In this document: one piece after another, positions 1 through 4,193 of the stretch
Layout of the letters: the number at the start of each line of letters is the position of its first letter
Numbering within the stretch: the stretch's first letter is position 1
Assembly (NCBI GenBank): GCA_004211235.1
Contig: SEEY01000204.1
Span: 1-6,980, forward strand
Reading direction: 5' to 3'
Length of the DNA: 6,980 nucleotides
DNA from: Rubrivivax sp.
GTDB lineage: Bacteria > Pseudomonadota > Gammaproteobacteria > Burkholderiales > Burkholderiaceae
Program-made: the position numbers and the translations under genes
Notes under the pieces: generated by a model
Seen by the model: only the letters and a program-made list of their open reading frames with translations
Database searches by the model: none
Told to the model about the DNA's origin: nothing

Positions 1-2
1 TG

Positions 3-539
3 TTCCGCCTGCCGGCCTACCGCCGCCTGCTGATCGTCAACCTGGCGCTGTCCGCCGGCTGGGATGCGCACAGCTTCGTCGTGCCGGTGGTGGGCCATGC
101 GCGCGGGTTGTCGGCGTCGAGCATCGGCCTGGTACTGGGCTGCTTTGCCGCGGCGGCCACGGTGGTGCGCCTGGCCATCGTCAGGTTCTCGGACGACATC
201 GACGAGGCCAAGGCGCTGCGCGGCGCAATGCTCGTCGCCATGCTGACTTTCATGGCCTACGCCTGGCTGCCCGGCACCGCCGGCCTGATGGTCGGCTCGG
301 CGCTGCTGGGCACGGCGCTGGGGTCGGTGCAGCCGATGATCCTGGCGATGCTCCACCGCGCCACGCCGCCCGAGCGCCACGGCCAGGCGCTCGGCCTGCG
401 CATGCTGACCGTGAACGGGGCGACCGTCGCCATGCCCGTCGGCTTCGGCCTGCTGGCTGCCGCGACCGCACTGACCGCGCCGATGTGGCTGATGGCCTCG
501 GTGTTGCTACTGGCCCAGTTGCCGGCACGCAAGCTCTAG
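3..539 (+). CDS. MFS transporter, C-terminal half (5' truncated by window edge)
   Basis: This frame is open from the first complete codon and ends with TAG at 537-539, leaving 178 visible residues. They contain about six hydrophobic segments (roughly visible residues 9-31, 41-60, 74-88, 93-117, 130-154 and 157-172), as expected for helices 7-12 of a 12-helix major facilitator. The stretch around residues 32-57, with HARGLSASSIG followed by a glycine/alanine-rich helix ending in R, resembles the MFS pattern in which a short loop links the first two helices of a half. The protein is probably an inner-membrane secondary transporter. No substrate can be read from this half. It ends in a short basic tail (ARKL). 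An ATG at position 81 is internal to the fold and unlikely to be the start, because good transporter sequence lies upstream of it. The next gene begins 23 bases downstream, so co-transcription is possible. Confidence 0.85.
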   Translation, partial: FRLPAYRRLLIVNLALSAGWDAHSFVVPVVGHARGLSASSIGLVLGCFAAAATVVRLAIVRFSDDIDEAKALRGAMLVAMLTFMAYAWLPGTAGLMVGSALLGTALGSVQPMILAMLHRATPPERHGQALGLRMLTVNGATVAMPVGFGLLAAATALTAPMWLMASVLLLAQLPARKL

Positions 540-551
540 CATCGGCACCCC

Positions 552-557
552 GGGAGG
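552..557 (+). promoter_or_regulatory. Ribosome binding site of the CHAT protein gene
   Basis: GGGAGG lies five bases before the ATG at 563 and is the strongest Shine-Dalgarno match in the window. It decides the start of the CHAT gene, since upstream in-frame ATGs, such as the one at 485, lie inside the transporter gene and would not give an N-terminal signal peptide. CACC at 546-549 could pair with GGTG at 556-559 and partly mask the site, but a four-pair stem is weak evidence. Confidence 0.7.
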
Positions 558-562
558 TGGGG

Positions 563-3500
563 ATGCGCAATTGGATGTGGCTGCTGGCCGGCCTGCTCGC
601 GGCGACGACCGTGCTGGCCCAGGTCGACGAGGAGGACGCCGGCGACTCGCCCGCCGCGTTGATGCCGGCCGCCGAGGCGCAGGCACTGCTGGCGCAAGCG
701 CTGCCCGCCGAACCCGTGGCGCGGCTGGCCCTGCTGCAGCAGCAGGCGCGGGCGGCGCAGTCGCTGGAGCAGCGCGGGCGCTGGGTGGAGCTGCTGGCCG
801 AGCTGGCGCAGCTGGGCCGCAATCAGCCGCGCGGCGATGTCTGGGTGCGCCAGTACCTGAGTGCCGAGTTCGTCTGGGGCAGCTCCGGCAAGTCGCTGGC
901 GGCAGCAGATGCCTATGCCAGCGACGCAACGCTGAGCGCAGCGGTCCGCGCCAGTGCGGCTTTGCGCCAGGTCTATGCGCTGGCGCAGGGCCGGGACCGC
1001 GCGCTGCTGGACCGCATGTGGTCGCGGGCGCAGAGCCTGACGAAGCAGGCGCTGGACGAGACCGGCGGCCAGGACCCGGGCGCCGCACTGCGCCTGCAGG
1101 TGGACCGCCTGCAGATCCGTTCCGAGATCGAGCGCCGCGACGGTCGCCTGGCCGAGGCCGCCACGACGCTGCGTGAAGCGGTTCGCCTGGCGCAGAAGGG
1201 CGTGGAGGAGGCTCGCCGCACTGCGTCCGGTGCGCGCGACCCCGCCGTGCAGGACGCCTACGGCTGGTACGACGGCTCGCAGGGCATGCTGACCTACGCC
1301 CTCGTGCGCCAGGGCCGCGCACCCGAGGCGGTGCAGATCGGCCAGGGCAACCTGGCGCTGTGGCGCGCCGGCCAGATCACCGATGCCCTCGGCGCGCGCT
1401 GGAGCTACCGGCTCGCTCAGGCCCAGGTCGCGTCACGCCAGTACGCCGCCGCGCTGGAGAACGCGCAGCGCTCGGACGACATGCTGCAGCGTGCCGGCGC
1501 CGGCCCGGCCAGCCATGCGCGCTGGCTGGCACGCCAGGAGCAGGTGCGCTCGCTGATCGGCCTGCGCCGCTGGGCCGAGGCCGACGCCTTCTACCGCGAC
1601 TTTCTCGCCAGCCTGCCCGCCGACAGCCTGGCCCGCGACCGCGCCAGCGACTGGCGCCTGCGCGCGCTGCTGGCCGCCAAGAACGGCCGCTTCGATGAGG
1701 CGCTGGAGACCGTCGAGCGCATCCACCGCAGCCGCACGCGGCTCTACGGCGAGGCCCATCCGCAGACCCAGGAGGCCGCCGGCGTGCGCGCGTTCGTGCG
1801 CCTGCTCAAGGGCGACATGGGCGGCGCCTGGGGCGACTACCAGCCGCTGTTCGCCGCGCTGCTCGATTCACCCGGCGGCTGGCAGGATCTGGACCTCAGC
1901 GGTGCCCGCGGCTTCGTGCTCGGCCTGGCCTTCGACGAGTTCCTGCGCGAGATCGCGGCGCGTTCGCTGCGCGGCGAGAAGGTGGACAAGGCCTGGGCCG
2001 ACCGCGCCATGCAGGTGGCCGACCGGCTGCAGACCGGCAGCACCCACCGCGCGCTGGTGGATGCCAGCGCCCGCGTGCTGGCCGCCACGCCGGCGCTGCG
2101 CGGCCTGATCGAGGAGGAGCAGGCGCTGCGCGCCGCCGCGTCGGCACGCAACACGACGCTGAACGCGACGCTCGGGGAGGAGGACCGCCTGCGCCGCCGC
2201 AACGCCAGCGACGAGACCAAGGCCCAGCTCAAGGCGCTGCCCGACGCCGAACGTAAGCAGCGGCAGAAGCAGCAAGCCGATGAACTCGCGGCCGTGCGCG
2301 AGCAGATCCGCCAGCAGCGAGAAGCTGCGCAGGCCGCGCGCGAGGCGTTGACCCAGCAACGCGAGCGCGTCGCCAAGGCCTATCCGGCCTATGCCGACCT
2401 CGTCGCGCCAACGCTGCCCGCGCAGGACGCGTTGCTCAAGCTGCTGTCGCCCGGCGAGGCCTTGCTGGTCGTGCAGCCGCTGGAAGACGCCACCCTGACC
2501 TGGCTGCTGGTGCCGGGCGAGGGCGCGCGCTTCTCGGCCTCGAAGATCGGCGCTGCCGGCTGGGCCGAGCGGGTTGCGCAGATCCGCACGGCGCTTGACC
2601 TCAGCACCGGCCGACCGGCCACCTTGTCGCCGCCCACGGTTCTGGCGCTGCATGAGGTCTGGCAGGAACTGATAGCGCCGCTGGCGCCGCCGGCCGCCGT
2701 GAAGAGCCTGCTTGTCGCCGCGGATGGGGCGCTGGCCGGCATGCCCTTCGCCGCGGCGCTCACGGCCGCCGAGCCCGGCGCCTTCGTCGCGCGCCGGATG
2801 GCCGTCACGCAGCTGCCGTCGGCCGGCGCCTTGTACGCGCTGCGGCGCACGGCGGCATCGGCGCCCGCGGCCAAGGCGCTGTTCGGCATCGGCGACCCGC
2901 AGTTCAAGTCCACCTCGAGACCCGGCCGCGCGGCCCTCGGCAGCAGCGCGACGACCTACGACGCCGGCTGGGGCTTCAGCTACGGCGACATCCCGCCGCT
3001 GCCCGAGACGCGTGCCGAACTGATGGCGCTGGCCCGGGCCGTCGGCGCCAATCCTCAGGCCGACCTGCTGCTCGGCGCCGCGGCCACGCGCGAGGCGGTG
3101 CTGGCTGCGCCGCTGTCCGACCGCCGTCTCGTCGCCTTCGCCACGCATGGGCTGATGCCGGGCGAACTGCCGGGTGTCTCCAAGCCGGCGCTCGCGCTGG
3201 CGAAGACGGCCGATGCGGCCGCCTCGCCGCTGCTGGAGCTGGACGACGTGCTGACGCTGCGCCTGAACGCGCAGGCCGTGCTGCTGTCGGCCTGCAACAC
3301 GGCGGCCGGCGAGCAGGGCGGGGCGGCCATGTCGGGGCTGGTGCGCGCCTTCTTCTTCGCCGGCAGCCGTTCGGTGCTGGCCACGCACTGGAGCGTCGAG
3401 ACGGCGTCGGCCGCCGCATTGACGTCCGCGGTCTTCGCCGCCAAGGTGCCGCGCGCCGAAGGCCTGCGTCTCGCGCAAGTGAGGATGATCGAGGGAACTC

Positions 3501-3571
3501 TCGGTGGCGGGCGCTGGGCGCATCCGTTCTACTGGGCGGGCTACGCCCTCTTCGGCGACCCATCACGATAG
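563..3571 (+). CDS. Exported TPR-CHAT domain protein (caspase-like putative protease)
   Basis: The product has 1002 residues. Residues 1-19 form a signal peptide: positive start, hydrophobic core WLLAGLLAATTV, and a likely cut after VLA before Q20. The protein is therefore probably periplasmic. Residues about 30-510 are helical repeats of TPR type, including LYGEAHPQT at 394-402, which resembles the TPR_12/kinesin-light-chain pattern. Residues about 517-605 are rich in E, K, R and Q and look like a coiled coil. Residues about 622-1000 form the CHAT domain: the VAADGALAGMPF segment near 718-729, the catalytic histidine in ATHG (His862), the nucleophile in LLSACNTAAG (Cys911), then the conserved AFFFAGSRSVLATHW block and a terminal YALFGDP. 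Cys911 is the only cysteine in the protein. The family contains caspase-like peptidases such as separase and Csx29, but many members are uncharacterised, so activity and substrate are inferred. The FecR gene follows after 10 bases. Confidence 0.9.
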   Translation: MRNWMWLLAGLLAATTVLAQVDEEDAGDSPAALMPAAEAQALLAQALPAEPVARLALLQQQARAAQSLEQRGRWVELLAELAQLGRNQPRGDVWVRQYLSAEFVWGSSGKSLAAADAYASDATLSAAVRASAALRQVYALAQGRDRALLDRMWSRAQSLTKQALDETGGQDPGAALRLQVDRLQIRSEIERRDGRLAEAATTLREAVRLAQKGVEEARRTASGARDPAVQDAYGWYDGSQGMLTYALVRQGRAPEAVQIGQGNLALWRAGQITDALGARWSYRLAQAQVASRQYAAALENAQRSDDMLQRAGAGPASHARWLARQEQVRSLIGLRRWAEADAFYRDFLASLPADSLARDRASDWRLRALLAAKNGRFDEALETVERIHRSRTRLYGEAHPQTQEAAGVRAFVRLLKGDMGGAWGDYQPLFAALLDSPGGWQDLDLSGARGFVLGLAFDEFLREIAARSLRGEKVDKAWADRAMQVADRLQTGSTHRALVDASARVLAATPALRGLIEEEQALRAAASARNTTLNATLGEEDRLRRRNASDETKAQLKALPDAERKQRQKQQADELAAVREQIRQQREAAQAAREALTQQRERVAKAYPAYADLVAPTLPAQDALLKLLSPGEALLVVQPLEDATLTWLLVPGEGARFSASKIGAAGWAERVAQIRTALDLSTGRPATLSPPTVLALHEVWQELIAPLAPPAAVKSLLVAADGALAGMPFAAALTAAEPGAFVARRMAVTQLPSAGALYALRRTAASAPAAKALFGIGDPQFKSTSRPGRAALGSSATTYDAGWGFSYGDIPPLPETRAELMALARAVGANPQADLLLGAAATREAVLAAPLSDRRLVAFATHGLMPGELPGVSKPALALAKTADAAASPLLELDDVLTLRLNAQAVLLSACNTAAGEQGGAAMSGLVRAFFFAGSRSVLATHWSVETASAAALTSAVFAAKVPRAEGLRLAQVRMIEGTLGGGRWAHPFYWAGYALFGDPSR

Positions 3572-3573
3572 GA
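3570..3573 (+). promoter_or_regulatory. Weak ribosome binding site of the FecR-domain gene
   Basis: AGGA overlaps the TAG stop of the CHAT gene (3569-3571) and lies eight bases before the ATG at 3582. The match is short. Its overlap with the upstream stop codon suggests that translation of the two genes is coupled. The ATG at 3582 is chosen because it gives a clean signal peptide, whereas the in-frame ATG at 3504 lies inside the CHAT coding region. Confidence 0.5.
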
Positions 3574-3581
3574 ATCAGGCA

Positions 3582-4193
3582 ATGCGTGCGCTGGTGTTGA
3601 GTCTTTCCCTGCTGAGTTCCGCAGCCCTGGCCCAGCAGGCCTGCGAGGTTGTTGCCGTCAGCGGCGAGGCGCAGCGCGTCGACGGCAAGGCCCTGGCGGT
3701 GGGCGACAAGCTCGACGTCGGCACCGCGCTGCGCACCGGCGCCGCCGGCCGCGTGCGGCTCAAGTTCATCGATGGCTCCGTGCTCGTGCTGGCCGACAAG
3801 AGCCAGCTGCGCATCGAGGCCTTCAGCGCCGAGGCGGCCAAGCCGCGCGAGGCGTCCTTCCTGCTGGAGCTCGGCCTGATCGGCCAGCGCGTGAATCCAT
3901 CGGCGGGCGGCAGCTGGAAGGTCCGCACGCCCACCGCCGTGACCGCCGTGCGCGGCACCGAGTTCAGCGTCGAAGTGGGCGACGACCTGGCCACCGCCGT
4001 GCTCGTGAAGACCGGCCAGGTCGACGTCGAACCCACCGGCGCCCAGACCCGCGGCATCAAGCCGCGCTACCCCGTGCGGCTGGCGAAAAGCCTGAGCGGC
4101 ACGCGCTGCGACGCCAAGGATTGCAGCGACGTGTCCACCTGGGCGCCCGAGCGGGTGCAGCGCATCGAGCAGCGGCTGGGGTCGCTGGATTGA
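3582..4193 (+). CDS. Exported FecR-domain protein
   Basis: The product has 203 residues. Residues 1-17 form a signal peptide (MRALVLSLSLLSSAALA), with likely cleavage before Q18. Residues about 24-140 match the FecR domain: an early VSGEAQRVDGKAL strand pair, VGTALRTGAAGRVRLKFIDGS, then VRTPTAVTAVRGTEFSVEV, with the family's RGTEF signature at 124-128. FecR itself is a transmembrane regulator that passes iron-siderophore signals to an ECF sigma factor. This protein has neither the cytoplasmic N-terminal part nor a membrane helix after cleavage, and no sigma factor gene lies in the window, so it is probably a soluble periplasmic binding or scaffold protein rather than a sigma regulator. The mature chain has three cysteines (21, 176 and 181) that could form a disulfide. 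The tail at 187-203 looks like a charged helix. It sits between the CHAT and CHASE2 genes and overlaps the latter by four bases. Confidence 0.88.
   Translation: MRALVLSLSLLSSAALAQQACEVVAVSGEAQRVDGKALAVGDKLDVGTALRTGAAGRVRLKFIDGSVLVLADKSQLRIEAFSAEAAKPREASFLLELGLIGQRVNPSAGGSWKVRTPTAVTAVRGTEFSVEVGDDLATAVLVKTGQVDVEPTGAQTRGIKPRYPVRLAKSLSGTRCDAKDCSDVSTWAPERVQRIEQRLGSLD
4190..4193 (+). promoter_or_regulatory. TTGA start/stop overlap between FecR and CHASE2 genes
   Basis: The TTG at 4190-4192 is in frame with the CHASE2 gene and overlaps the TGA stop (4191-4193) of the FecR gene. This is the usual four-base overlap of translationally coupled genes. No in-frame ATG lies near the N-terminus; the other options are GTG at 4220 and GTG at 4241. 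None of the three has a good Shine-Dalgarno match. The GTG at 4220 would give a protein starting MLRRFGYV just before the first membrane helix and is a serious alternative. Confidence 0.45.

Noticed and set aside
485..562. Upstream ATG extension of the CHAT protein by 26 residues
   Set aside because: It overlaps the end of the transporter gene and would bury the signal peptide. The ATG at 563 has a strong Shine-Dalgarno five bases upstream and gives a clean signal sequence.
1868..3523. Long minus-strand open frame (551 codons) opposite the CHAT gene
   Set aside because: It has the same antisense GC-shadow character, with no signal peptide, domain or plausible start context. The plus strand carries the CHAT catalytic motifs.
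563..3571. TPR-CHAT protein as a type III-E CRISPR (Craspase) component
   Set aside because: No CRISPR array, Cas7-11-like effector or Csx30/Csx31 partner is visible, and the protein carries an export signal, which does not fit a cytoplasmic RNA-guided complex.
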